The notes: a model not told the origin generated them from the sequence alone. Numbered from the stretch's first letter, positions 1 through 7,207 are shown. The stretch: DNA of 10,289 nt from Bacteroidales bacterium (GCA_030643125.1 DAOWML010000047.1:1-10289), one strand, 5' to 3'. Program-made: numbers and translations.

Positions 1-3000
1 CATACAAATCAATAATATCTACTTTATAACCTTTGCGTTGTTGAGTTTGGTTTAGTAATGATAGTCTTTCGTTTGTTATAAAAGTTCCTTTTGAGGTATG
101 GCCTTTTTTGTTTTTATTCAGCTCTCTAGATTTTTTACGGCCTATTCCATTATCTTCAATAATACATTTTAATATATTGTTATCAGAAATTAGAAATTCC
201 AGTTTAATTTTTCCTCCTTCATCTTTAAAAACAAATCCGTGTTTAATTGAATTTTCAACATAGGGTTGAAGGATCATCGAAGGAATTATTATTTTCCTGT
301 TTTCATAATCGGAAGGTAAAATTATTTCTGTTTCAAATTTCTTATCGAAACGCATTTGTTCAAGGCTGAGGTAATACTTCAAATAATTTAATTCTTCATC
401 TAAAGTAATTTGTCTTTTCGAAACATTATCAAGTGTTAGTCTAATCAATTTTGCAAAATCAGAAAGGTAATTTAAAGCAGGATCAATATCATTATCAAGC
501 ATATAATTCTGAATAGAATTTATTGCATTAAAAATGAAATGAGGATTCATTTGAGCTCTTAGCGCTTTCATTTCAAATTCAGATATTCTTTCTGCAATTT
601 CAGTTCTAAGCTGTTCTTTTTTCTTTATTGATTTTGTTCTTAAAAATATTATAAGCCAAATAAAAAATATAATAAGACAGATTCCTGAACTAATGAACCA
701 CCATTTAAGCCAAATAGGAGATAATATTATAAAACTTATAGATAACTCAGAACTCGCTATATTTTCATTTTTGTTAATTACCTTAATTCTTAATCTGTAT
801 TTTCCCGGTTTCAAGTTCTGAAAAACAGCTTTTCTGTCTTTTGTTTCATTTATCCAATTTTTATGATATCCTTCAAGTTTATAACTAAAATTAATATTTT
901 CAGGATCTAAATACTTAATAGCATCATAATAAAACGTAATGGAATTTTTATAATATGGTAACTGTATTGTTGATCTGGGTATATTGGTCCATTGGTCAGT
1001 ATTTTTAAAGTTTTTAAGATCGAGAGGTTCGTCGTTTACTTCAATTGATTTTATATAAAAGTTGACGTATTTAGTTTTTTCTTTTTTAAGTTTTTCGAGG
1101 TCGATTTTAATAAGATTGGTATTTGAACCAATCCATAAATTTTTACCATTTTGGATTATAGAGTTTGTTCCCGAATAATCAGTAAACCCTTTGGATTTAT
1201 CAATGGCTTCTATAAAAATATTCCCGGTATTATAAAGCTTTTCAAGATCAATAAAATTTAATCCGGCATTGGTTCCTGCAATTAATATATTATCATCAGT
1301 ACAATTGAGCCATCTTATGCTTGAACCTAACAGTCCACTCTTTTTGTCAATTTCAAATTTGGATCGTATAGTATCGTTCGAAAACCCGGCAATGTAAATT
1401 TTACCATTAACACTTCCGGCAATAATATTTCCGTAATTATCAAAACAGATATCATTAAAAGCTTGATTGTCTATTATTTTTTGATCATATGTTGAGTAAA
1501 ACTTATTTTTATCATAAAGGAATAGACCATGGTCGGTGCTGGCAAACCAGATTTTCTCATCCTGATTTTTTATTTTAGTAATATTTATCGGACTTTTTTG
1601 GTCGTAATAATTATATAAATAATAATCTGAATTATTTTCTATGTCAGGATATATAAATAGATCGGCCCAGCTTACGCCATAAATTCTATTTTCCTTATCA
1701 AAAGAGAAATTACTAAATTGATATCCTTCCAGATCAAAATACATAATATCGTCTGATTCTTTGTCAATTTTAAAAATTCCTACATTACTTCCTACCCAGG
1801 TATTTCCATTAGAATCTGTTATTATGCTATTAAATTCAGTTAATTTTTTATTTATTAAAACATCATATTTTAGAGGTTTGTAAAGACTTTTAGCTGGCAA
1901 TATATTTCCGTTAAGTCTTTTATATGGATTTGTAAAGAGATACGATCCCGAAGAAATAAGTTGCTGGTATTTTTCGAAAGAGCCAGTTTGATCAATTAAA
2001 TAATAATATTTTGTTTTAATCGTGTTTTTAACGAAATGGTTAAATTTAGCATTAAACATGTTAAAACTGAATATTTTACAAATACCAGTATCATGTTTTT
2101 TTATAATATTTTTCTTCGTGGCAATCCATAAAGTATTCGATTTATCAATATCTAAATCAGTTATATTTAATTCCGGTAAATTAAAATCCTCCGCTTTATA
2201 ATATGAAAAATTTATCAAAGGATATAAGAATAGCCCATGTTCTTTAGTTCCTATCCAAAGAAGATTTTCTTTTGAATCAAATTCAAGCGATAAAATATTG
2301 TTAGATTTTATCCCAAGATAATTGCCGAAATTTGTAAGTCCTGAACTATCATACTTAAATAGGCCTCCGGCATTTATGTAATTATTACTCCATGCAGCTA
2401 TCCAAATATTATTATCAAGGTCTTCTTTATAGTCAACAACCTGACCAACAAAATCTGTGACATTCTTTTTGCCATTTTTTATTGATATAAGGCTTTTTCG
2501 TTTGAAATTTATGAGAGTATCTTCTGAGCCAGATATGTATGCAGAGTTGGTTAAGTGATTGTTTAACGGGTGATTGGAAGTAATCCTTATCAGGCTTTCC
2601 AATGCAGGAATATACTTGTATAAACCATTCCCATTTGTAAAAACATATATAAAATCATCGTTTTCTAAGAAATCTGTAATTTGGAGTCTTTGAGTTACAT
2701 TGTTAAGTTTCTTATGAAAAGAAATAAATCTATCATTGTTGTAAACAGTTAATCCATCTTCGGTACCAATAAGCAAAATCTTAAATTTAGTTGAATAATG
2801 GATTTTTCTAACTTCATTTGATATCAAACCAGATTCCGAATTGTACGAAATAATTTCTTTATTACTTAGTTTAGAAATACCTCCATCATGACAACCAACC
2901 CATATACAGTTTTCTCCACATTCAGAAATAGACCAGATTTTATCCCCAATTAATCCATCTTGCGATGAATAAACCTTAAAGTTTTTACCATCAAATCTGG

Positions 3001-3178
3001 ATAGGCCGGCATCAGTTCCTATCCATAAAAAGCCTCTGCTGTCTTTATAAATTTCCCGAATACAATTATCTGGAAGGCCATCATTTATTGTATAATTCCT
3101 TGAATAATATTGCTGACCCAAAGAATATTGAAGTGAGAGAAAAGAATATATTAATATAAAGAAAAGTGTTTTTTTCAT
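1..3178 (-). CDS. Two-component propeller sensor histidine kinase, LytS/YpdA type (3' end outside window)
   Basis: Membrane sensor kinase that probably phosphorylates the LytTR regulator encoded just upstream. It reads open from ATG at 3178 to the window edge, 1059 codons with no stop; the kinase fold is nearly finished, so perhaps 20-30 residues are missing. Residues 1-22 look like a signal peptide (MKKTLFFILIYSFLSL, then LGQ). Residues of about 25-720 hold repeated propeller motifs such as FLWIGTDAGLSRFDG, IWVGCHDGGI, LLWIGTKEHGLFLYP and LWIGSNTNLIKIDL, enough for two propellers. A Y_Y_Y domain follows (about 738-815, with YKLEGYHKNW and LKPGKYRLRIK), then one membrane helix (about 825-846, WWFISSGICLIIFFIW). 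The cytoplasmic His_kinase part has the phosphoacceptor His880 in QMNPHFIFNAINSIQ, an N-box PYVENSIKHG near 972-982, DNGIGR near 1008 and KGTFITNERLSLLN near 1027-1040. There is no C-terminal receiver or AraC domain, so it is not a one-piece hybrid system. The periplasmic ligand is unknown. Confidence 0.93.
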   Translation of the reverse strand, partial: MKKTLFFILIYSFLSLQYSLGQQYYSRNYTINDGLPDNCIREIYKDSRGFLWIGTDAGLSRFDGKNFKVYSSQDGLIGDKIWSISECGENCIWVGCHDGGISKLSNKEIISYNSESGLISNEVRKIHYSTKFKILLIGTEDGLTVYNNDRFISFHKKLNNVTQRLQITDFLENDDFIYVFTNGNGLYKYIPALESLIRITSNHPLNNHLTNSAYISGSEDTLINFKRKSLISIKNGKKNVTDFVGQVVDYKEDLDNNIWIAAWSNNYINAGGLFKYDSSGLTNFGNYLGIKSNNILSLEFDSKENLLWIGTKEHGLFLYPLINFSYYKAEDFNLPELNITDLDIDKSNTLWIATKKNIIKKHDTGICKIFSFNMFNAKFNHFVKNTIKTKYYYLIDQTGSFEKYQQLISSGSYLFTNPYKRLNGNILPAKSLYKPLKYDVLINKKLTEFNSIITDSNGNTWVGSNVGIFKIDKESDDIMYFDLEGYQFSNFSFDKENRIYGVSWADLFIYPDIENNSDYYLYNYYDQKSPINITKIKNQDEKIWFASTDHGLFLYDKNKFYSTYDQKIIDNQAFNDICFDNYGNIIAGSVNGKIYIAGFSNDTIRSKFEIDKKSGLLGSSIRWLNCTDDNILIAGTNAGLNFIDLEKLYNTGNIFIEAIDKSKGFTDYSGTNSIIQNGKNLWIGSNTNLIKIDLEKLKKEKTKYVNFYIKSIEVNDEPLDLKNFKNTDQWTNIPRSTIQLPYYKNSITFYYDAIKYLDPENINFSYKLEGYHKNWINETKDRKAVFQNLKPGKYRLRIKVINKNENIASSELSISFIILSPIWLKWWFISSGICLIIFFIWLIIFLRTKSIKKKEQLRTEIAERISEFEMKALRAQMNPHFIFNAINSIQNYMLDNDIDPALNYLSDFAKLIRLTLDNVSKRQITLDEELNYLKYYLSLEQMRFDKKFETEIILPSDYENRKIIIPSMILQPYVENSIKHGFVFKDEGGKIKLEFLISDNNILKCIIEDNGIGRKKSRELNKNKKGHTSKGTFITNERLSLLNQTQQRKGYKVDIIDLY

Positions 3179-3196
3179 TCTTTGGTAGTAGAAATT

Positions 3197-3949
3197 TTAA
3201 CGTTTTGTCAGTGTTTTTAAAAATTCTTCGTTCCTGCGTGTAGCAACATCCAGCTCAGTTCCATTTTCTAAAATAATTCTATATCCGTCAGTTTTACAGT
3301 ACGATTTAATATAATTCATATTAACAAGATGCGATTTATGTATTCTAAAAAATATTTCGTCAGGCAATAATTCTTCAATGTTTTTTAAAGTTCGTGCAAC
3401 TAATATTGCTTCGTTACGATTTGTAAAAATCTTACAATAATTTTCCTCGGCCTGGCAATAAACTATATTATTCACTTTTTCTAACTGAAAACCATCCATA
3501 GTTGGCAGGGCAATTTTAGTAAAATTCCCCGAATCACTATTTATGTTGCTTAAGAATGCTTCAATTTGATCTGTGTTTGAATATCTGTTTTGTTTTTTCT
3601 CCAGTCGAACCAGAACATCTCTTAAATCAATATAGTTTATAGGTTTTAAAAGATAATCCAGTGCTGCAAACTTTATTGCATCAATTGCATATTGCTTGTA
3701 TGCAGTTGTGAAAATTACTTCAAAATCGTAAATGTCAAAATAATCGAAAAGCTTAAAACCATTCTCTTCGGGCATTTCAATGTCAAGAAATACAACATCC
3801 GGGCGATATTTGTTAATAGCAAATACACCTTCTTTAACAGAATCTGCCAATTGCAGAATTTTTACTTTAGTGTTAAAATAACGTTCAATTATTTTTGCTA
3901 ATGCTTCCCGGGCATTTTTTTCATCATCAATTATTATACAGGTTTTCAT
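3197..3949 (-). CDS. LytTR-family response regulator
   Basis: A 250-residue DNA-binding response regulator, the usual length for the LytR/AlgR/YpdB type. The receiver domain spans about 1-120. Acidic-pocket residues are D8 and D9, the phosphoacceptor is D56 in VVFLDIEMPEENG, the conserved Thr is T81 or T82 in IFTTAY, and the Lys is K102 in YLLKPI. A LytTR domain follows from about 143 to 248, with DGFQLEKVNNIVYCQAEENY, FFRIHKSHLVNMNYI and LENGTELDVATRR. It is first in the operon: the sensor kinase starts 18 bases after its stop, so the two are probably co-transcribed and are natural partners. A consensus promoter lies 32 bases upstream. All key phosphotransfer residues are present, so it should be active. 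Its target genes are not evident in the window. Confidence 0.96.
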   Translation of the reverse strand: MKTCIIIDDEKNAREALAKIIERYFNTKVKILQLADSVKEGVFAINKYRPDVVFLDIEMPEENGFKLFDYFDIYDFEVIFTTAYKQYAIDAIKFAALDYLLKPINYIDLRDVLVRLEKKQNRYSNTDQIEAFLSNINSDSGNFTKIALPTMDGFQLEKVNNIVYCQAEENYCKIFTNRNEAILVARTLKNIEELLPDEIFFRIHKSHLVNMNYIKSYCKTDGYRIILENGTELDVATRRNEEFLKTLTKR

Positions 3950-3980
3950 TGAAGTTATGATGTTTTTAGAATTGCTAATT

Positions 3981-4011
3981 TAAAGATACTTGATAAAATT
4001 ATGATATCAAA
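3981..4011 (-). promoter_or_regulatory. Promoter of the response regulator-sensor kinase operon
   Basis: On the minus strand, TTTG (4011 to 4008), a spacer of exactly 19 bases, then TATCTTTA (3988 to 3981). This fits the Bacteroidota housekeeping promoter TTTG-N19-TAnnTTTG with one mismatch at the last base. The predicted start near 3974 gives a leader of about 25 bases before ATG 3949. No Shine-Dalgarno sequence is visible in that leader. Confidence 0.6.
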
Positions 4012-4137
4012 ACATATAAATTTAAAATAAAGAAAGTGTTGTTTATTAGTAAACGGGTTTATTGGTCAATTGTTGAATGGAATGTATATGTTATAGTAGC
4101 TAGCGGCAGTTGGAGGTAAACAGCAGTAATAAGCTCA

Positions 4138-4193
4138 AAATTTGAAATTTGAAACTCTGAACTTTAAACCTTAAATATTAAACCTTCAAATCA
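4138..4193. repeat. Degenerate 7-base tandem repeat tract
   Basis: Eight consecutive heptads share a frame of 7 bases. AAATTTG occurs twice at 4138-4151 and AAACCTT at 4166-4172 and 4180-4186, with variants AAACTCT, GAACTTT, AAATATT and CAAATCA between or after them. The consensus is roughly AAACTTT. The tract begins 3 bases beyond the stop of the sugar kinase gene and lies between the two operons. From memory, AT-rich heptad tracts of the GAACTTT type occur between genes in Bacteroidota; I cannot check copy number here. No intrinsic terminator is visible for the kinase operon, so the 3' end of that transcript may run through this tract. Confidence 0.6.
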
Positions 4194-4196
4194 GAA

Positions 4197-5045
4197 TTAG
4201 CCATGTTTTTTAATATGATATTGAGTAAGTCGCGTAATAGGATTTTTTTCAATTAGATCGATATGAGCATTGAATTTTTTTGCAACTTCTTTTAATTGAT
4301 TTTGAAAATGAAACCCAACCGAACCGGTAACACGTATTTTACAATTAGTATAATTATCATATCTGGTAACGTGATTAAGGAATAAGTCAGTAAATGATTT
4401 CTTCACCAAAGTATTCATGAAAGAATCTTCTTTATGCTTTGAAATGAACTCGCAAAATGATGCTAAAAACCGATTGGGATTAGGTTCTTTATATATTTTG
4501 TGCATTATTTTATTATTGCTAAGCTTATACTTCTTTAAAAAATCCTTATGTATATTTTCAGAAAGATTTCCATATAGAAATTCAGTAATAAATAATTTCC
4601 CTAAATAATCGCCTCCACCTTCATCTCCTAAAATATATCCCAATGACTGAATATTTTTCACTATATTTTTCCCGTCATATAAACAAGTATTAGCTCCTGT
4701 TCCAAGAATAATAACAATGCCGGAATCATGCATGAACAGGGCTCGTGCAGCTGCTAATAAATCATGATTTATTTCTATATCAGAATTAGGAAAAAATTGA
4801 TTCAGACCATTGTGTATAATACTATTTAACTCTGGTGATGAACAACCTGAACCATAAAAATAGATATTACTGATACTATTAATATTAATATTTTTGGGGA
4901 TTTTACTTTTTAACTCATGATATATTTCTTCACTTTTTGTAAAGTATGGGTTAAATCCATGTGTAATAAATGAGGAGATAATTTTATCTCTTTCAATAAT
5001 TACCCAATCAGTATTGGTAGATCCACTATGTGCAACAAGTATCAT
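4197..5045 (-). CDS. BadF/BcrA-type ATPase, N-acetylglucosamine kinase-like sugar kinase
   Basis: A 282-residue cytoplasmic member of the actin-like (ASKHA) sugar kinase fold, BadF/BadG branch, of the kind usually annotated in Bacteroidota as N-acetylglucosamine kinase. The N-terminal phosphate loop is MILVAHSGSTNTDW (1-14). HDLLAAARAL (94-103) contains D95, the likely catalytic base. ILGTGANTCLYDG (113-125) is the second phosphate/adenosine region, GYILGDEGGGDYLG (136-149) is the family's glycine-rich signature, and RVTGSVGFHF near residue 240 matches the late 'GSIA.YF' motif. Oddly, residue 6 is His (codon CAT) where relatives normally have Asp (GAT), and residue 11 is Asn rather than the common Lys, which may weaken Mg-ATP binding. 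The start overlaps the stop of the binding-protein gene by four bases (ATGA), so translation is probably coupled. The substrate is inferred to be an amino sugar and is not proved. Confidence 0.85.
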   Translation of the reverse strand: MILVAHSGSTNTDWVIIERDKIISSFITHGFNPYFTKSEEIYHELKSKIPKNININSISNIYFYGSGCSSPELNSIIHNGLNQFFPNSDIEINHDLLAAARALFMHDSGIVIILGTGANTCLYDGKNIVKNIQSLGYILGDEGGGDYLGKLFITEFLYGNLSENIHKDFLKKYKLSNNKIMHKIYKEPNPNRFLASFCEFISKHKEDSFMNTLVKKSFTDLFLNHVTRYDNYTNCKIRVTGSVGFHFQNQLKEVAKKFNAHIDLIEKNPITRLTQYHIKKHG

Positions 5046-6670
5046 AAATTGGACTGTTTTTTTATGTATTTCAAGTTTAATAAATTCATTGGATTACTTT
5101 CAAATCCTGAAATGTTATTTTTTACAAACCGAATAACTTCGTCGTAATATAAAGGTACAATAACTGCATCATTAATAATCATTTGGTTCATCTTATTATA
5201 CAAAGTATACCTGATGCTGTCATTAACTGCAAGCATTGCTTGTTCGTATAATTTATCATACTCCTGGTTAAAGTAGTGAGTATAATTTGGCCCGACAGGA
5301 CTGAAATTTTTACTGTAAAACAGCGCAAGATAATTTTCTGCATCAGGATAATCTGCTATCCACGAACCTCTAAAGAATTCCAGCTTGGAGTTTGCAACCA
5401 TATCTCTGAAAGTTGCTCCTGTATTAACATCAATAATTATTTCAATGCCAAACTGAGCCAATTGTTGCTGGATATATTCGCATAAGTCCAAATAATCACT
5501 TGTTGTTGTTAATGTAATTGGAGGGAGTTCATCACCATTCGGAAAACCGGCTTCGGTAAGTAAATTTCGTGTTTTGTCAGGATCATAATTGAATCCGGTA
5601 ATTTTCTCAGAATAAGAAGGTAGGCCTTTGGGAATAAAACCATATAAAGCAGGCGATCCAATATTATTTCTTAAGTATTTCATCATTTTTTCACGGTCGA
5701 AACCATAATTTATAGCTTGCCTTATTTTTTTGTTTAAAACAGGTGATGATTTATCCTTTAATTGCGAAGTATCTAATAAAAATCCTAAATATTCAGTGTT
5801 CAAATAGGGCTGATTTATCATAATTATTTGATCTTTATATTTTGGATTCAGATTTCCATTTTTAGTAACTAATTCATCTTTATTTGCTGGATTTAATCCT
5901 GATATAAAGTCGATATTACCTTTTAAAAATTCCAGAAACTCAGATTGCTTATCATTAATAAAGGTAATTGAAACTGCATCAAGGTAGGGAAGAGGGTTTT
6001 CTAAACTATCTTTTTCGAAATAATCAGGATTTTTTAGCAGAACCAATTTTTCGCCTTCTTTCCATATCTTAAACTGAAAAGGGCCTGTGCCAATCGGATT
6101 ATTCCTGAAATCTTCTCCATAAAAGTCTATAATCTCTTTTGGAACCACTGAACAATATTGCATAGTGAGTAAACCTAAAAATGCAGGAAAAGAATTTTTT
6201 AAATGAATTTGTAGTGTACTATCGTTAATTGCTTTTATACCGTCCTTAATCACAGTATTAAAAATCCATGCTCCGGGCGATGCTGTTTTAGGGTCGATTA
6301 TACGGTTTAAGCTGTATTCAAAATCTTTGGCAGTTACTTTTCTTTCTTGTTTATTCTCAAATATATTGTGATCATGAAAATACACATCATCTCGTAATGT
6401 AAACTGATATGTTTTACCGGAATTTAATATTTCCCACTTTTTTGCAATACATGGTTTAATATTTAATTCATTATCCATTTGTAATAAACCATTATAAATT
6501 TGGTTTGTTGGCCAAATTAATACCTGGCTCTTGGCAAATGCCGGATCAAGTGTTGCAATTCCTTTCGATTCATTATATCGAAATACATTTTTTTTCAGTT
6601 CATCTGTTTTGCTCTGACAAGAATTAATAAGTAGTAAAAGTAGAATGTAAAATGTATTTTTTAATCGCAT
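5042..6670 (-). CDS. Family 5 (oligopeptide/dipeptide-type) ABC substrate-binding lipoprotein
   Basis: A 542-residue extracytoplasmic solute-binding protein of the OppA/DppA family (SBP_bac_5), the usual family length. I chose ATG 6670 over the longer frame that opens at 6781. The 6670 start gives a proper lipoprotein signal (MRLKNTFYILLLLLINSC, lipid-modified Cys18), has AAAGGAAA about 5-12 bases upstream, and lies 28 bases downstream of a promoter that would be inside the longer version. The mature protein shows the family layout: LDPAFAKSQVLIWPTNQIYNGL near the N-terminus, KKWEI..GKTYQFTLRDDVYFHD, DFEYSLNRIIDP, NPIGTGPFQF, KKIRQAINYGFDREKM, YDPDKTRNLLTEAGFPNG, and a C-terminal half containing WIADYPDAENYLALFYS. 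The ligand is probably a peptide or muropeptide-like molecule, but the family also binds nickel and sugars. No permease or ATPase gene is nearby, so it is an orphan that must share a transporter encoded elsewhere. The next gene, a sugar kinase, overlaps it. Confidence 0.92.
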   Translation of the reverse strand: MRLKNTFYILLLLLINSCQSKTDELKKNVFRYNESKGIATLDPAFAKSQVLIWPTNQIYNGLLQMDNELNIKPCIAKKWEILNSGKTYQFTLRDDVYFHDHNIFENKQERKVTAKDFEYSLNRIIDPKTASPGAWIFNTVIKDGIKAINDSTLQIHLKNSFPAFLGLLTMQYCSVVPKEIIDFYGEDFRNNPIGTGPFQFKIWKEGEKLVLLKNPDYFEKDSLENPLPYLDAVSITFINDKQSEFLEFLKGNIDFISGLNPANKDELVTKNGNLNPKYKDQIIMINQPYLNTEYLGFLLDTSQLKDKSSPVLNKKIRQAINYGFDREKMMKYLRNNIGSPALYGFIPKGLPSYSEKITGFNYDPDKTRNLLTEAGFPNGDELPPITLTTTSDYLDLCEYIQQQLAQFGIEIIIDVNTGATFRDMVANSKLEFFRGSWIADYPDAENYLALFYSKNFSPVGPNYTHYFNQEYDKLYEQAMLAVNDSIRYTLYNKMNQMIINDAVIVPLYYDEVIRFVKNNISGFESNPMNLLNLKYIKKQSNL

Positions 6671-6697
6671 AGTGTTTCCTTTTACACAAAAATAGGC

Positions 6698-6728
6698 AAA
6701 AAATAAGTATGAAAATTTGAAAAACAAA
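6698..6728 (-). promoter_or_regulatory. Promoter of the binding protein-sugar kinase operon
   Basis: On the minus strand, TTTG (6728 to 6725), a 19-base spacer, then TATTTTTT (6705 to 6698), one mismatch from TAnnTTTG. The expected start near 6691 leaves about 20 bases before ATG 6670. A second -7-like match, TATTTTTG at 6694 to 6687, has no -33 partner at the right distance. The position supports the short, lipoprotein version of the downstream gene. Confidence 0.5.
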
Positions 6729-6787
6729 ATGAACGAATGAAATCTTAATATAGATTTTTTTAAACAATATATGTATGGCATATAAAT

Positions 6788-6816
6788 AAAAAAGCCAGAA
6801 ACCTGTTGCTCCTGAC
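6788..6816 (-). terminator. Intrinsic terminator upstream of the binding-protein operon
   Basis: In the minus-strand RNA, GUCAGGAG (6816 to 6809) and UUUCUGGC (6801 to 6794) form an 8-bp stem around the 7-base loop CAACAGG, followed by six U (6793 to 6788). Three of the pairs are G-U wobbles. In the plus-strand RNA the same positions would be A-C mismatches, so both the stem and the U-tract point to minus-strand transcription. It stops a transcript coming from the receptor side before the lipoprotein promoter. Confidence 0.65.
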
Positions 6817-6910
6817 TCTCTTAATACCCTAAAAATTAAACCTAAAATTTAAATGAAAAAACTGTTTCTTTACAATCTTACTTGCGCTGCTTAAATTAAT
6901 TAAGCATTGA
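6788..6910 (-). ncRNA. Candidate small RNA or 3'UTR end (unassigned)
   Basis: The 120 or so bases before the terminator contain a perfect 7-bp hairpin (6888-6906), a mostly single-stranded A/T-rich part and the terminator hairpin, a layout common for small RNAs. A weak promoter-like element (TTTG, about 20 bases, TAGAAATTG) lies just upstream near 6915-6945. I do not recognise an RNA family. It could equally be the end of a long receptor 3'UTR. The 5' boundary given is a guess. Confidence 0.22.
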
Positions 6911-7109
6911 ACCAATTTCTATTTTATAAACGATTTTATGTCAAAATTGTTTCAAAAAAAGTTGCTTTTTTAAAATATTTTATTATGATAATTCTATATA
7001 CGTTATATAATCGACTTTTCAAAGAGTAAAAAATGTAGAAAATTTTTTCTGTATTTTTTTAATTCCTAATATTCGCAAGTTGATTTCTATTCGTATACAG
7101 ATAAAGTAA

Positions 7110-7128
7110 TTAGCCGTGGTACGGTTAA
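7110..7128. repeat. Palindrome with CCGTGGTACGG core
   Basis: TTAGCCGT and ACGGTTAA flank the 3-base centre GGT, making an 8-bp stem with one G-T pair. Its 11-base core CCGTGGTACGG (7114-7124) differs by one base from CCGTGCTACGG at 7179-7189, 65 bases away. The two may be copies of one palindromic intergenic element. Confidence 0.5.
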
Positions 7129-7173
7129 CTTATACATATAGCAGTAAATTGTTATTAATTCGCGTATTATCAA

Positions 7174-7201
7174 TAAATCCGTGCTACGGCTTGCGGATTT
7201 A
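7174..7201 (-). repeat. Hairpin just after the TonB receptor stop
   Basis: TAAATCCG (7174-7181) and CGGATTTA (7194-7201) form a perfect 8-bp stem around a 12-base loop, starting six bases past the receptor stop codon. It contains the palindromic core CCGTGCTACGG (7179-7189), sister to the one at 7114-7124. No U-run follows in the minus RNA, so it looks more like a 3'-end stabilising or REP-like element than a complete intrinsic terminator. Confidence 0.5.
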
Positions 7202-7207
7202 AGGTAA

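Larger units (their letters stand above)
6671..7207. other. 537-base region without a protein gene
   Basis: This stretch separates the TonB receptor stop from the lipoprotein start. It is very AT-rich and has no credible protein gene on either strand. Reading in the minus direction it holds a hairpin just after the receptor stop (7174-7201), a second palindrome (7110-7128), an A/T hairpin near 6954-6970, a perfect 7-bp hairpin at 6888-6906 (TGCTTAA, loop ATTAA, TTAAGCA), an intrinsic terminator (6788-6816) and the promoter of the next operon (6698-6728). The terminator lies about 390 bases beyond the receptor gene, so either the receptor mRNA has a long 3'UTR or a separate small RNA ends here. 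Confidence 0.7.

Noticed and set aside
3692..3901. Plus-strand open frame within the response regulator gene, and similar plus-strand frames at 4417, 5276, 7461 and 10026
   Set aside because: All are antisense shadows of well-supported minus-strand genes and show no recognisable protein features.
4041..4054. Small dyad GTTTA-TTAG-TAAAC as terminator of the kinase operon
   Set aside because: A five-pair A/T-rich stem with no U-run after it; it does not meet the standard of an intrinsic terminator.
4197..6670. Binding protein and kinase as part of thiamine uptake, given the nearby TPP riboswitch
   Set aside because: They have their own promoter after a terminator, no riboswitch in their leader, and belong to peptide-binding and sugar-kinase families rather than thiamine-binding or thiamine-kinase families.
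6853..6894. tmRNA-like tag, because the short peptide ends in ..CAA before a stop
   Set aside because: No tmRNA ends, no tRNA-like acceptor or T-arm, and no characteristic 5' sequence are present; the resemblance is chance.
6954..6970. A/T hairpin AAAAAAG-TTG-CTTTTTT as a bidirectional terminator
   Set aside because: The stem has only one G-C pair and such A/T palindromes are expected in this very AT-rich spacer; too weak to call.
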